Positions 52,680-60,523 of a stretch of 64,000 nucleotides of DNA are shown here, in pieces. The notes under the pieces were generated by a model. It had not been told where the DNA came from. It made no database searches and saw nothing but the letters and a program-made list of their open reading frames with translations. Source of the stretch: JBGTSJ01 sp041940305 (GTDB lineage: Bacteria > Planctomycetota > Planctomycetia > Planctomycetales > Planctomycetaceae); assembly GCA_041940305.1 (NCBI GenBank), contig JBGTSJ010000005.1, forward strand, positions 248,001 through 312,000, written 5' to 3'. The first letter of the stretch is position 1, and the number at the start of each line of letters is the position of its first letter. Position numbers and translations under genes: made by a program.

Positions 52680-53246
52680 CTGCGGACCTGTTCCTGGGGC
52701 GATGCGTTGGGTCAGTTCACGTGCGATTGAGGAGGTCGTCCTGTCCGGAGCACGTGAAGTCCATTCCCCCGTCGGGCGGCAGCCCGGACGTCCGTCCGCG
52801 GGGTCGGCCAGATCCATCAGCCTTGCCGGAGAATACAGTCCGTTTGGTCTCCGCAAGGCGTGGATCGACCAGATGGAAGGGAGCGCTTGAAAGGGCGGTC
52901 CGGGTCGCGCACAACTTGCCTAGTTGCACGATGGCAGGGAGGGCAGGCTGTGCGGGGGCATCAGCGTGATGAGCGCGAATCGCTCATTGCATCGCGAAAT
53001 TGGCTCAAGCATGGAGCCCGAGTGCGTCCCGTTCGGACGGGTGATTGCACGTGAAGTGTATCCCTGCGACCGGTCGGCGGAGCGTTGCAGAAGTAAATCT
53101 CACGCCAAGGCGCGCAGGCGCAAAGAAATGCGGCAGAGGCACTGGATCCTCACCGAGAACCTATGCGCCTTGGCGGCTTTGCGCGCCATTTCCTGAAGTG
53201 AGAGAACGGCAGGAATCGCAGCAGGGAAAGGTGGCCCGTATTGGGA
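52680..53246. other. 567-bp gap with inverted repeat
   Basis: Lies between the HtrA start and the 3' end of the propeller fusion gene. It contains the CCAAGGCGC inverted repeat (53098-53203). No coding region or clear promoter was recognised. Confidence 0.5.
53098..53203. repeat. 106-bp inverted repeat of the GCGCCTTGGCG/GCAAAG type
   Basis: The ends TCTCAC and GTGAGA are inverted. The left part (CGCCAAGGCGC and GCAGGCGCAAAG) and the right part (TGCGCCTTGGCG and GCTTTGCGCGCC) are partly inverse. The GCAAAG.CGC theme is shared with the motifs at 10724, 14142 and 18947. Confidence 0.6.
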
Positions 53247-55700
53247 TCATGGCCCGTCGAGCGGGCGGTCGGGGGGTGATTCCGGCGGTTGTTGCCAGTT
53301 CCAGGCGGACTGGTAAGAGAATCCCAGTTCGGGCGTGGCGACGGGGACCCCGCCGTCCCGTTTGGAGCGGAGCAGGGCGTCGAGCGTGCCGGAGGTGAGG
53401 AGCGTGCGCTCGACGGGCCACGCCGGCTGTCCGGTGAGCATCAGCTTTTCCACCCCCTGCATCAGATACGTGAAGTGCATGAAGGGTCGGGCTTCCTGTG
53501 TGCGGAACAGGGTGGACTCGACGCTGTCATCGTCGTAGCGCCAGGCGGCCGTCCATTCTCCGACGGCGGGATTGAGGGTGAAGATGTTGGTCCGCAGGCC
53601 GTCGGCGTAGTCGACGACGAACAGGACCGGCTCCGGGACGAGATCGGCGAGGTTGGCGCCTGCCGGGATCGGACGCCACTGCAGACGCGAGAGCGCGGCC
53701 TCCAGCAGTTCCCGGTCGTAGACGCCCTGCTGTTCGGCCTCCCAGACGGCGTCGCCCGTGAGACACTGGACCGACCGGATGCCGGTCTCGCCCCCGGCGC
53801 GGCGCTCGGCGAGGGCCTGCACCAACTCGACGGCGTGAAAGCCATACGCATCGAGCGTGTGGTAGGAGACGGCCACGATCTGCTTGAGCGGTTCGCCGCG
53901 GCGGACGTCGACCGGCGGATCACGCCAGAGGGACGGGACCGAGGAGCCGGCCATCATCGGCACGTTCAGCCGCTGAGCGGTGTCGTAGATCCACTTCGCG
54001 TCCTCCCAGTTGTCGGCGAGATGCTTGTCGCAGAATACAGGGACGGGTCGGGGGCGGGCGGAGGCTTCGATGACCGGAAAGATCTCCTCGAACATCCGCC
54101 GCTTCGGATAGATCACCTGGCCGGTGTCCGACGTCGGGTAGTCGCCGTGTTCGGCCACGACGAGGATGCCGTCGACGGCGAGCTGGTCGCCGCCGAGCGT
54201 GAGGGCGTCGGAGATTTGGTCGTAGACGGGGACGCCGTGACGTGCGGCATAGGGGCGGCCGAGGTCTGCTTCGCGCACCTGATCGACGTACAGGGACGCG
54301 AGTTGCAGGGTGGAGGGCTGTCCCTGCCCGTCGAGCGTATCGGTGTTGAGGACGCGTGAGAGGATGACGTCCGCATGGGTGTTCTGCTGGTAGAGCGTCG
54401 AGACGCCGGCGACTTTCGGAAGGCGGATCTCGTGCAGCGTGAAGGGGGCGAGCGTCGTGAGATAAACCGTGCCGTCGCCGGCCGCGCAGATTCCCATGAT
54501 GGTGTAACGCGGCAGCAGCGTCCCGTCTTCGAGCTTGTAGACGCCGTGATGCCAGGGGAGGTCTTGCCCTTCGGCATCGGTGAATTCGGTGTAGTCGGGG
54601 TTGCTGATGGCGATGGGACCGTGATCGGTGGGGGCGGCGTCTCCCGGGTTGTAGCTCACCAGGTGCAGGAACTGGCCGCGCCCCTCGAACGTGGCGGCGA
54701 CGCCGGCCCAGACGGTCTCGTTGGCGGCGACGCACATCGCGCGGCAGTCGGTGCTCTGCGCGGTGGGGACGAGCGGGCCGAGACTGCGGCCGGCGAGGGT
54801 GTCGCCGGTGGAAGTCAGGTCGTAGCTGTAGAGCTGATTGCCGCTCATGGCGACGGCGTAGAGCGTCTTGCGATCCGGCGTGATGTCCCAGTTGATGGGG
54901 TGAGACTCGGGGTGCGCCAGCAGCGACTCTGCGGTGGGCGGCGCGCCGTCGATCGTCTGCTGGAGACGCTGCAGTTGATCCGACTCGGGATCGAAGCGCG
55001 CGATCTGGCCGCCGAGGATGGGGTGATACGCGCGGCCGAGGTGGTCCACGACGATGAAGGCGTACATGTGCCGCGTGTCGAGGAAGTCGCGGTACTCGCC
55101 GGTCTCCAGGTTCAGCTGCATGAAGTGGGCGCTCTCGACGGGTCGCTCATCGGAGCAGGTGGAGATGTAGGCGACGCCGCGCGACTCGTCGGGAGTGACG
55201 CTGATGATCCCCTGGTGCGGGATCGGGATGTCGTAGACGCGGGTGGATTCGGTGGCGGGGTCGTAGACCATCGGATAGCCGCCGGGGTAATCGGTGACCT
55301 GCTCCCCTTCCTGCGGATAGCCCTGCTTGGTGCCGAGATAGATGCGGCCGCTCTCGCCGACGTTGTTACGGGTGTGGAACTTGGCCTGCGCGGCGAAGCC
55401 GGTGGCGTCGGTGCCGATCTCCTTATGAGCGTCGAGGACGACGCGCATCGCGCCCGACTGCGGGTCGAACTCGACGAGGTAGGCGTTGTGGCGATACTTG
55501 GCGGCGCCGATGTAGATGCGGCCGTTGTGACCTTCAATGATGGAGAAGTAGCCGCTGCCTTCGGAGGTGGTGTGCTTGGGAATCTCGTGGGCGGTGGACC
55601 AGACCCAGTGGCGGGTGACGGCGGATTCCTGGGCGCTGGCCGTGGTCGCAAAGCAGGCGAGGGCGAGGAAGAGGCATTGATGCATAGAAAGATGGCTCAT
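53247..55700 (-). CDS. Exported beta-propeller fused to a C-terminal uncharacterised Rossmann-like domain
   Basis: The 817-residue product has a short signal peptide (LFLALACFATTASAQ). Residues ~30-450 form a propeller (GYFSIIEGHNGRIYIGAAKYR, FDPQSGAMRVVLDAH, FDPESDQL, SNPDYTEF) somewhat like lyase-type propellers. The C-terminal ~350 residues (from about VYDQISDALTLGG) have a distinct globular pattern: DGILVVAEHGDYP, PVFCDKHLADNWEDAKWIYD, MAGSSVPSLWRDPP, VAVSYHTLDAYGFH. I recall the second part as a separate family in Planctomycetes. Start 55685 is also possible. Function is unknown. Confidence 0.65.
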   Translation of the reverse strand: MSHLSMHQCLFLALACFATTASAQESAVTRHWVWSTAHEIPKHTTSEGSGYFSIIEGHNGRIYIGAAKYRHNAYLVEFDPQSGAMRVVLDAHKEIGTDATGFAAQAKFHTRNNVGESGRIYLGTKQGYPQEGEQVTDYPGGYPMVYDPATESTRVYDIPIPHQGIISVTPDESRGVAYISTCSDERPVESAHFMQLNLETGEYRDFLDTRHMYAFIVVDHLGRAYHPILGGQIARFDPESDQLQRLQQTIDGAPPTAESLLAHPESHPINWDITPDRKTLYAVAMSGNQLYSYDLTSTGDTLAGRSLGPLVPTAQSTDCRAMCVAANETVWAGVAATFEGRGQFLHLVSYNPGDAAPTDHGPIAISNPDYTEFTDAEGQDLPWHHGVYKLEDGTLLPRYTIMGICAAGDGTVYLTTLAPFTLHEIRLPKVAGVSTLYQQNTHADVILSRVLNTDTLDGQGQPSTLQLASLYVDQVREADLGRPYAARHGVPVYDQISDALTLGGDQLAVDGILVVAEHGDYPTSDTGQVIYPKRRMFEEIFPVIEASARPRPVPVFCDKHLADNWEDAKWIYDTAQRLNVPMMAGSSVPSLWRDPPVDVRRGEPLKQIVAVSYHTLDAYGFHAVELVQALAERRAGGETGIRSVQCLTGDAVWEAEQQGVYDRELLEAALSRLQWRPIPAGANLADLVPEPVLFVVDYADGLRTNIFTLNPAVGEWTAAWRYDDDSVESTLFRTQEARPFMHFTYLMQGVEKLMLTGQPAWPVERTLLTSGTLDALLRSKRDGGVPVATPELGFSYQSAWNWQQPPESPPDRPLDGP

Positions 55701-55730
55701 GGATGTGCTGAATCCTGTTCTGCGATATCC

Positions 55731-55760
55731 CACACCAGCCCGACGCGCCAGCGAGGGCCG
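55731..55760 (-). repeat. CTAGTGTG-type dispersed repeat, copy a (inverted)
   Basis: Plus strand reads CACACCAGCCCGACGCGCC followed by AGCGAGGGCCG, the reverse complement of copies b-d. An imperfect hairpin is possible (GCCC.CGC-GCCA-GCG.GGGC). Lies 14 bp after the decayed RAYT stop. Confidence 0.75.
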
Positions 55761-55774
55761 TCTATGGATTACAC

Positions 55775-56337
55775 TCACGATTGGGCATCCCGCACGTAAC
55801 AGATCACATTCTCAAGACTTTCTTCGTCGCCGATGTATCGAATACTGCCGCGCTCCGTCCACCAGTTTTGGCGAACGTCAGCGATTCCGTCGAGCTGATC
55901 GTATTCCATCCGGCCGGCTGGCACTGCGAACCGGCCGCAAGGGATCTTTCGTGCTCCTTGAGATTGCGCGTACACCACGCCTAGAATTGCTCACGAATGT
56001 CTTCGGGGGGCCTGTTCGCGGAGACGACGACATGCACGTGGTTGGTGCGACAGTTGACGGCGTGGAGCTGCCAGTTCCGGATTGTGCAGTGGTTGGCGAT
56101 GGTCTGCTCGACGATGGCCCGTTGATCCTGATCGAGTACGCAGGCCGATTCCGTCATGCGCGCAGCCGCACGTTGCCGGCGAATGGGATCCGGGATTTGA
56201 AATCCTCGTCCGCGCAGCACCCAGCCTCGTTCGTCGCCGGGAAGCCAGGTGCCGTAGGTCGTCCAAGTGAGAAAGAACGCGATGGGATCCGGGAGCGGGG
56301 GTTCCGGCGAGTGGCGTTGTGTGCGTCGGCTCGGCAT
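55775..56337 (-). pseudogene. Decayed RAYT (Y1/REP-associated transposase)
   Basis: The N-terminal frame (56337 to 55981) has FFLTWTTYGTWLPGDERGW, HAVNCRTNHVHVVV (HVH metal motif) and IREQF, then an in-frame TAG at 55981-55983. The same frame continues with AWCTRNLKEHERS, so the stop replaces a residue that is probably Lys (REQF-K-AWCT). Then a frameshift moves the C-terminal block (WWTERGSIRYIGDEESLENVICYVRDAQ, the catalytic Tyr region) into another frame ending at 55775. Stop plus frameshift make it non-functional. Confidence 0.85.
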
Positions 56338-56416
56338 GGACGTGTTCGGGTTGGAACTCGTGAGGGCTTCTCGGCTCCGGGGTACCGGCTGTGTTTATGG
56401 GAGCGGGTTGCGCCTC

Positions 56417-56466
56417 GGGCCCTCGCTGGCGCGTCGGGCTAGTGTGATGGGTCGGGCTAGTGTGGG
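56417..56466 (+). repeat. CTAGTGTG-type dispersed repeat, copy b, with half-repeat
   Basis: The core CCTCGCTGGCGCGTCGGG, followed by CTAGTGTG, runs 56420-56446. A second partial unit GTCGGGCTAGTGTGGG follows at 56451-56466. It lies 6 bp after the MazG-like stop (minus strand). Confidence 0.8.
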
Positions 56467-56472
56467 AGTCTC

Positions 56473-56799
56473 TTATGGTTTCTCCTCGTCTCCGCAGGTG
56501 CAGATCATGTGGCCGCAGCCGGGGCAACCAGAGCCGTATTTTGTGCGGACGGCCTGCTCCAGGTCTACTTCGGCGACGTTGGCGATCGTGACGAGCCAGG
56601 CGAGGACGTCGGCGAACTCGGCGGCGAGGTCTTCGTGGGTGTGGCGCTCGCGGTCGCGGAGGGCGGCAGCGAGTTCGCCGACTTCCTCCATGAGCCACAT
56701 GAAGGTTCCCTCGATGCCGCGGGCGGCGTCTTTGCGGGAGTACATGCGGTCGATGAGGAGCTGGAAGTCGCGGAGAGTGAGGGGTGGGGTGTCGGGCAT
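56473..56799 (-). CDS. MazG-like nucleotide pyrophosphohydrolase with C-terminal Cys cluster
   Basis: The 108-residue product has the MazG all-alpha NTP-PPase pattern: LRDFQLLIDRMYSRKDAARGIEGTFMWLMEEVGELAAAL with the EExxE metal motif, then DLAAEFADVLAWLVTIANVAEVDLEQAV (ExxD). It ends with CPGCGHMICTC, a zinc-ribbon-like cluster that is unusual for MazG but seen in related planctomycete proteins as I recall. Likely cleaves non-canonical NTPs. Confidence 0.85.
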   Translation of the reverse strand: MPDTPPLTLRDFQLLIDRMYSRKDAARGIEGTFMWLMEEVGELAAALRDRERHTHEDLAAEFADVLAWLVTIANVAEVDLEQAVRTKYGSGCPGCGHMICTCGDEEKP

Positions 56800-57006
56800 G
56801 TGTTTCAGTTCGCAGTGAGCAAGGCTGGCAAGGCGCGCGCGATGCTTAAGGGTGGGGGGGGCTGTGATTGTTGTGATTCTTGCGTGCCCCTTGCGTCATT
56901 CTTGCCGAGGCGGAACACGATGCGGATCGTGAGCGACCAGAAGAGAGTGCCCTGATGTTTCGTGGTCGAGGCGGGTGGATTGGTTTCTGGCGGTTGGACG
57001 CTGAGT

Positions 57007-57031
57007 CCGCGTCACGGAGTGACGCGGCTAC
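57007..57031 (-). repeat. REP-like element: GTAG head plus TCC-loop hairpin
   Basis: On the minus strand GTAG is followed by a perfect 9-bp stem CCGCGTCAC/GTGACGCGG around TCC. Same layout as the element at 1435-1457. Confidence 0.7.
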
Positions 57032-57126
57032 TTTCTGCCGGGATGCGATCGGCATGACGTTAGCGATCCCGGCGAAGTTTACGGGGTTTGGGCTGGCGCA
57101 TGGAGTGGGTGGGGGGACGCTGTGGG

Positions 57127-57179
57127 GCGCTCGGCCCTCGCTGGCGCGTCGGGCTAGTGTGTGGGCTCGGGCTGGTGTG
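57127..57179 (+). repeat. CTAGTGTG-type dispersed repeat, copy c, with half-repeat
   Basis: GCGCTCGGCCCTCGCTGG, then CGCGTCGGGCTAGTGTG (57127-57161), then a partial unit CTCGGGCTGGTGTG ending at 57179. The TAA of the TPR metallopeptidase is 10 bp away. Confidence 0.8.
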
Positions 57180-57189
57180 CGTTTTTGGG

Positions 57190-59985
57190 TTATGGCTGGG
57201 GTTCTTTGAGATCTTCCAGGAGAGTGCGGGCTTCGGTGTTGTTGGGGTCGATCGTGAGGAGGGATTCGAGGGCGTGGCGGGCTCTTGGGGTGTCGCCGGT
57301 GGCAATCGCGGCGTCGGCGAGGAGGCGGTGGAGTTCGGGGTCGAGGATGTCGATGTGGAGGGCGTCGGTGGCCCATTCGATGGCGTCGGCGTGTCGGCCT
57401 TCATCCAGAGCGATCCGGGCGAGTTTCTTGCGGATGGCGGCGTTGTCGAAGTCGCGGGCGGCGGCGACTTCGAGGGCGGGGCGGAGGCGCTCGATGTCGT
57501 CGAGTCGCCAGAGGGCGACGGCGAGGCCGTTCCAGTAGCGGTCTTCGAGGGGGAAGTGCTGCGTCCCGATGTCGTAGAGGCGGGCGGCCTCGGCGTTGTC
57601 GCCGGCGTCCAGCCGCAGCTTGGCCAGCTGGGCGAGGACTTCGGCGTGGGGGTCGGCCTCATCGAGTCCCGTGAGGAGATACTCGACGGCGTCGTCGTCC
57701 TTCTGGCGGGAGAGGGCGAAGCGGGCGCGGACGAAGGCGGCGTCGGGTTGACGGGGGTCGAGGCCCAGAGCGATGGCGACCATTGCTCCCGAGTCCCGAA
57801 AGCGCTCGGCGCGCATCAGGGCGAAGGCGTAGCGGCCGACGGCGGCGGCGTTGGCCTTGTCGGCTTCATAGGCGGCCTCGGCTGCGGCGAGTTCGGGCCA
57901 GGGGGGTGAGCGCTGCGGGCGGATGTCGGCGAGCAGACGCTGCAGATACTCCGAGTAGCCCAACTCGAAATCGGGAATGTCGATGGCGAACGCGTCGGGG
58001 ATCGCGGCGTCGGTGTCGAGTCCGCGGCGGTAGGCGTCCAGCAGCCGTTCGAGGGCGCCCTCGCCGAACCGCTCGACCATGTAGCGGGCGTAGAGATGGC
58101 TCTGGCAGTAGGCGAGCGTCCAGTCGGAGGCGGTGTTGGGGCGCTGGAAACCGGAGTTGATGGTGCGGAGGTTGAAGACGTCGGCGTCGTCGAAGCGCTC
58201 GATGAGCAGCTCCTGCCACTCGTCGGGGAAGTCGAGTCCTTCCTCCCGGACGGCGAGGGCTTCGGTGTACCAGTGGGGGATGTTGAAGCCGGTTTCCTGC
58301 AGCGTGAGGATGTGGACGAACTCGTGGCGGACGACGCGGGCCCAGTTGAAGGGCTCGCGATCGGTGGGGCTGGCGAGGGCGACGATCATGCCGGTCGATG
58401 CGCCGATCGTCTGGATCCAGGGGAGGCCGATCATCCGGGCGCTGAACCATTCGTGCGCCCCCTGTCCCTTCGCGGCACTGTAGATCTCGAACTGCGTGCG
58501 GGTCGGCGGCTCGTAGCCGTAGCGCTCGGTCAGTTCGGGGTAGATGCTCTCCAGGTACTCAGACATGGCGCGGGCCAGGAGCGTGTTGGCGGCATCGGCC
58601 CGGATGACAAAGTGCTCGGAGCTGACCGACTCGTAGCCCTGGAGGATGTCGAGGACCTTCCGCATGTTGCTGACGCGTACGTGGAAGGGGTCGGCGCGGA
58701 AGGCCTGGTTGAGGATCTGCTGCGCCTCGTCGATGCGCCCGGTGCGCATGTAGAGCATGCCGAGATTTGTCTGCGGGGCGGAGAGCTGCGGCATGACGTT
58801 GAGGGCCTGCCGGTAAAACTTTTCCGCGGCGTCGTACTGGCGGTGCGCATCGAGGGCCTCGCCGATGATGGACAGGAAGTATCCCGGCCGCGGATTGGTG
58901 CGGGCGACGTCGATCAGGATCTCCGAGAAGCGGGAGGGCTGCGGCAGGTCGAGGTCGTCGATGGCGTCCATGTGGAGGAAGACCGTGAGCAGCTCGTCGT
59001 CGGCCGGAACGCCGTCGTCGAGGAGGGAGGCGAGCGCTTCGCGGGCCCGAGTCCGCTGATCCGCGGGGTTGACCGCGCGGGCGCGATCGATGAACTCGCG
59101 GGCGGCGGCGGTGTCGCCGGCGGCGAGGGCGACGTCGGCCTTGAGGAGGAGGGCATCGGGGAGCCGCCGGTTGACGGCGAGGGCGCGGTCGGCGTAGTCG
59201 GCGGCCTGCTCGTAGTCGAGGTTCTGCAGCGACGCTGCGCCGAGGGCGGCGAGGACGGGAGCGGCGTGCGGATTGAGGGCGAGCGCCCGATTGAGCTCGG
59301 GAACGGCCTGGCCCTGGTTGTACTTTTCGAGCAGCAGGCCGCCGCTCAGCAGATGGGCCTGCCAGCACTGCTCGTCGGCGGCGAGCGCATCGGGGCAGAG
59401 GGTGTTCACGACGAAATTGAAGACGTTAGAGACGCTCTTCCAGCGGGCGTATTCCAGCGAGCCTTCGGCGATGACGAGCAGGGTGTCGGCGTCTTTGGGC
59501 TGGACCCGGTTATAGTAGCGGACGCACCATTGGTATTCGGTGAGTGCTTCGTCGAGGCGGCCGGTTTCGCGGGCGACGTGCGCCTGCGCGAGGTGCGCCC
59601 GGGGATTGTTTGCATCGAGCTGCAGCGCTGATTCGACGGCGAGGGCGGCGGCTTCGTAGCGTCCCTGCAGGAGTTCGATTTCGGCCAGTCGTGCCCAGAG
59701 TTCGGCGGTGGGGTTTGGCCCGGCGACGGCGCGGCGGAGGGTTTCGGTGGCGGCCTGCCAGTCTCCGGTGTCCTGCTGAGTGAGGCTGAGACCGATGGCG
59801 GCTTCAATCCGCTGATCGGCGGTGAGGGACTCGTCGTCGGAGAGGGTGGCGTAGGCCTCGAGGGCTTCGTCGTAGCGGCCGGATTGCCGGTGGTCGCGGG
59901 CGGCGGCGATGGGATCGACAGCGTCGGTCGTGTCGGGCGGTGATTGAGCCGTGAGGATCGCCAGTGTGAGAACGAGGCCGCACAT
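57190..59985 (-). CDS. TPR-repeat protein with HExxH metallopeptidase domain
   Basis: The 931-residue product has a short N-terminal signal-like segment (CGLVLTLAILTAQS), then many TPR units (~30-430, for example RYEAAALAVESALQLDANNPRAHLAQAHVARETGRLDEAL). A gluzincin-type domain follows with RHEFVHILTLQE (HExxH) near residue 555 and a downstream WYTEALAVREEG Glu candidate. More TPRs run to the C-terminus. The order suggests a peptidase-MA-like protein at the cell envelope, using TPRs for partners or substrate. The partner is unknown. Confidence 0.83.
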   Translation of the reverse strand: MCGLVLTLAILTAQSPPDTTDAVDPIAAARDHRQSGRYDEALEAYATLSDDESLTADQRIEAAIGLSLTQQDTGDWQAATETLRRAVAGPNPTAELWARLAEIELLQGRYEAAALAVESALQLDANNPRAHLAQAHVARETGRLDEALTEYQWCVRYYNRVQPKDADTLLVIAEGSLEYARWKSVSNVFNFVVNTLCPDALAADEQCWQAHLLSGGLLLEKYNQGQAVPELNRALALNPHAAPVLAALGAASLQNLDYEQAADYADRALAVNRRLPDALLLKADVALAAGDTAAAREFIDRARAVNPADQRTRAREALASLLDDGVPADDELLTVFLHMDAIDDLDLPQPSRFSEILIDVARTNPRPGYFLSIIGEALDAHRQYDAAEKFYRQALNVMPQLSAPQTNLGMLYMRTGRIDEAQQILNQAFRADPFHVRVSNMRKVLDILQGYESVSSEHFVIRADAANTLLARAMSEYLESIYPELTERYGYEPPTRTQFEIYSAAKGQGAHEWFSARMIGLPWIQTIGASTGMIVALASPTDREPFNWARVVRHEFVHILTLQETGFNIPHWYTEALAVREEGLDFPDEWQELLIERFDDADVFNLRTINSGFQRPNTASDWTLAYCQSHLYARYMVERFGEGALERLLDAYRRGLDTDAAIPDAFAIDIPDFELGYSEYLQRLLADIRPQRSPPWPELAAAEAAYEADKANAAAVGRYAFALMRAERFRDSGAMVAIALGLDPRQPDAAFVRARFALSRQKDDDAVEYLLTGLDEADPHAEVLAQLAKLRLDAGDNAEAARLYDIGTQHFPLEDRYWNGLAVALWRLDDIERLRPALEVAAARDFDNAAIRKKLARIALDEGRHADAIEWATDALHIDILDPELHRLLADAAIATGDTPRARHALESLLTIDPNNTEARTLLEDLKEPQP

Positions 59986-60156
59986 TCCAGGGTCGCTCCG
60001 GGTTCGGTTTCGCGGGCTGGAGGTTTATTGTTTCCGGCGGGTGATGGAATGCCAAGCGCCTGGGGCGGATTGAATTTGGGTACAGTCGCAGACCAGTTGC
60101 GTCCTGCGCGGTCGCGTCATTTTGCTTCTGGAAGCGTCGTTGCTCGACTGAGGATG

Positions 60157-60174
60157 GCATCCCTGCCGGGATGC
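60157..60174. repeat. GCATCCC palindrome
   Basis: Perfect 7-bp stem GCATCCC/GGGATGC around TGCC. A related GCCGGGATGC string occurs at 57037-57046. Confidence 0.5.
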
Positions 60175-60234
60175 AGACTCTGATGTGCGGGTTTCCGGCG
60201 GTGTCGCTGGCGCTCAACCGCCGGCTAACGGATT

Positions 60235-60251
60235 GGAACCCTCCGGGTTCC
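60235..60251. repeat. TCC-loop palindrome GGAACCC
   Basis: Perfect 7-bp stem GGAACCC/GGGTTCC around TCC. The same TCC loop occurs at 1448, 23931-23956 and 57007-57031. Confidence 0.6.
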
Positions 60252-60257
60252 GGCTGG

Positions 60258-60320
60258 ACTGATGGTTGCCTTGGACTGATGGTTGCCTTGGACTGAGTTG
60301 CTTTGGACTGAGTTGCTTTG
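60258..60320 (+). repeat. Short tandem repeat, two related unit types
   Basis: ACTGATGGTTGCCTTGG occurs twice (60258-60274, 60275-60291), followed by two shorter relatives ACTGAGTTGCTTTGG and ACTGAGTTGCTTTG (60292-60320). Confidence 0.9.
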
Positions 60321-60523
60321 TGTGCCTGATCCATGAGAGGTCGCACCGATAGCGCGTGAGTCAGGCCCAATTGTCGGGATCAAACGGAGTAAAGCGAAAG
60401 TCCTCGGAGTTCAGGCGGGCAAGTCACGAATGCGGTCCGGGTCACAAATGGGGGGTGGTGTTGTAGACTGTTCGTGGCCGCGGGGTGTGTCGCGGCGCGA
60501 TTGGTCGCCGTGACTTCTGATTT

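Larger units (their letters stand above)
56800..57189. other. 390-bp repeat-rich gap
   Basis: Contains the GTAG-headed palindrome (57007-57031) and repeat copy c (57127-57179). No gene is supported. Confidence 0.55.
59986..60523. other. 538-bp divergent gap dense in palindromes and a tandem repeat
   Basis: Contains hairpins at 60157 and 60235 and a tandem repeat at 60258-60320. It should contain promoters for both flanking genes, but none can be named. Confidence 0.55.

Noticed and set aside
54375..55799. 474-codon plus-strand frame opposite the propeller fusion
   Set aside because: Same shadow composition; the minus-strand gene has signal peptide and domains.
58096..59631. 511-codon plus-strand frame opposite the TPR metallopeptidase
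   Set aside because: Shadow frame; the HExxH and TPR pattern on the minus strand is the real gene.
60258..60320. CRISPR array
   Set aside because: Units are directly adjacent with no spacers, and no cas genes occur.
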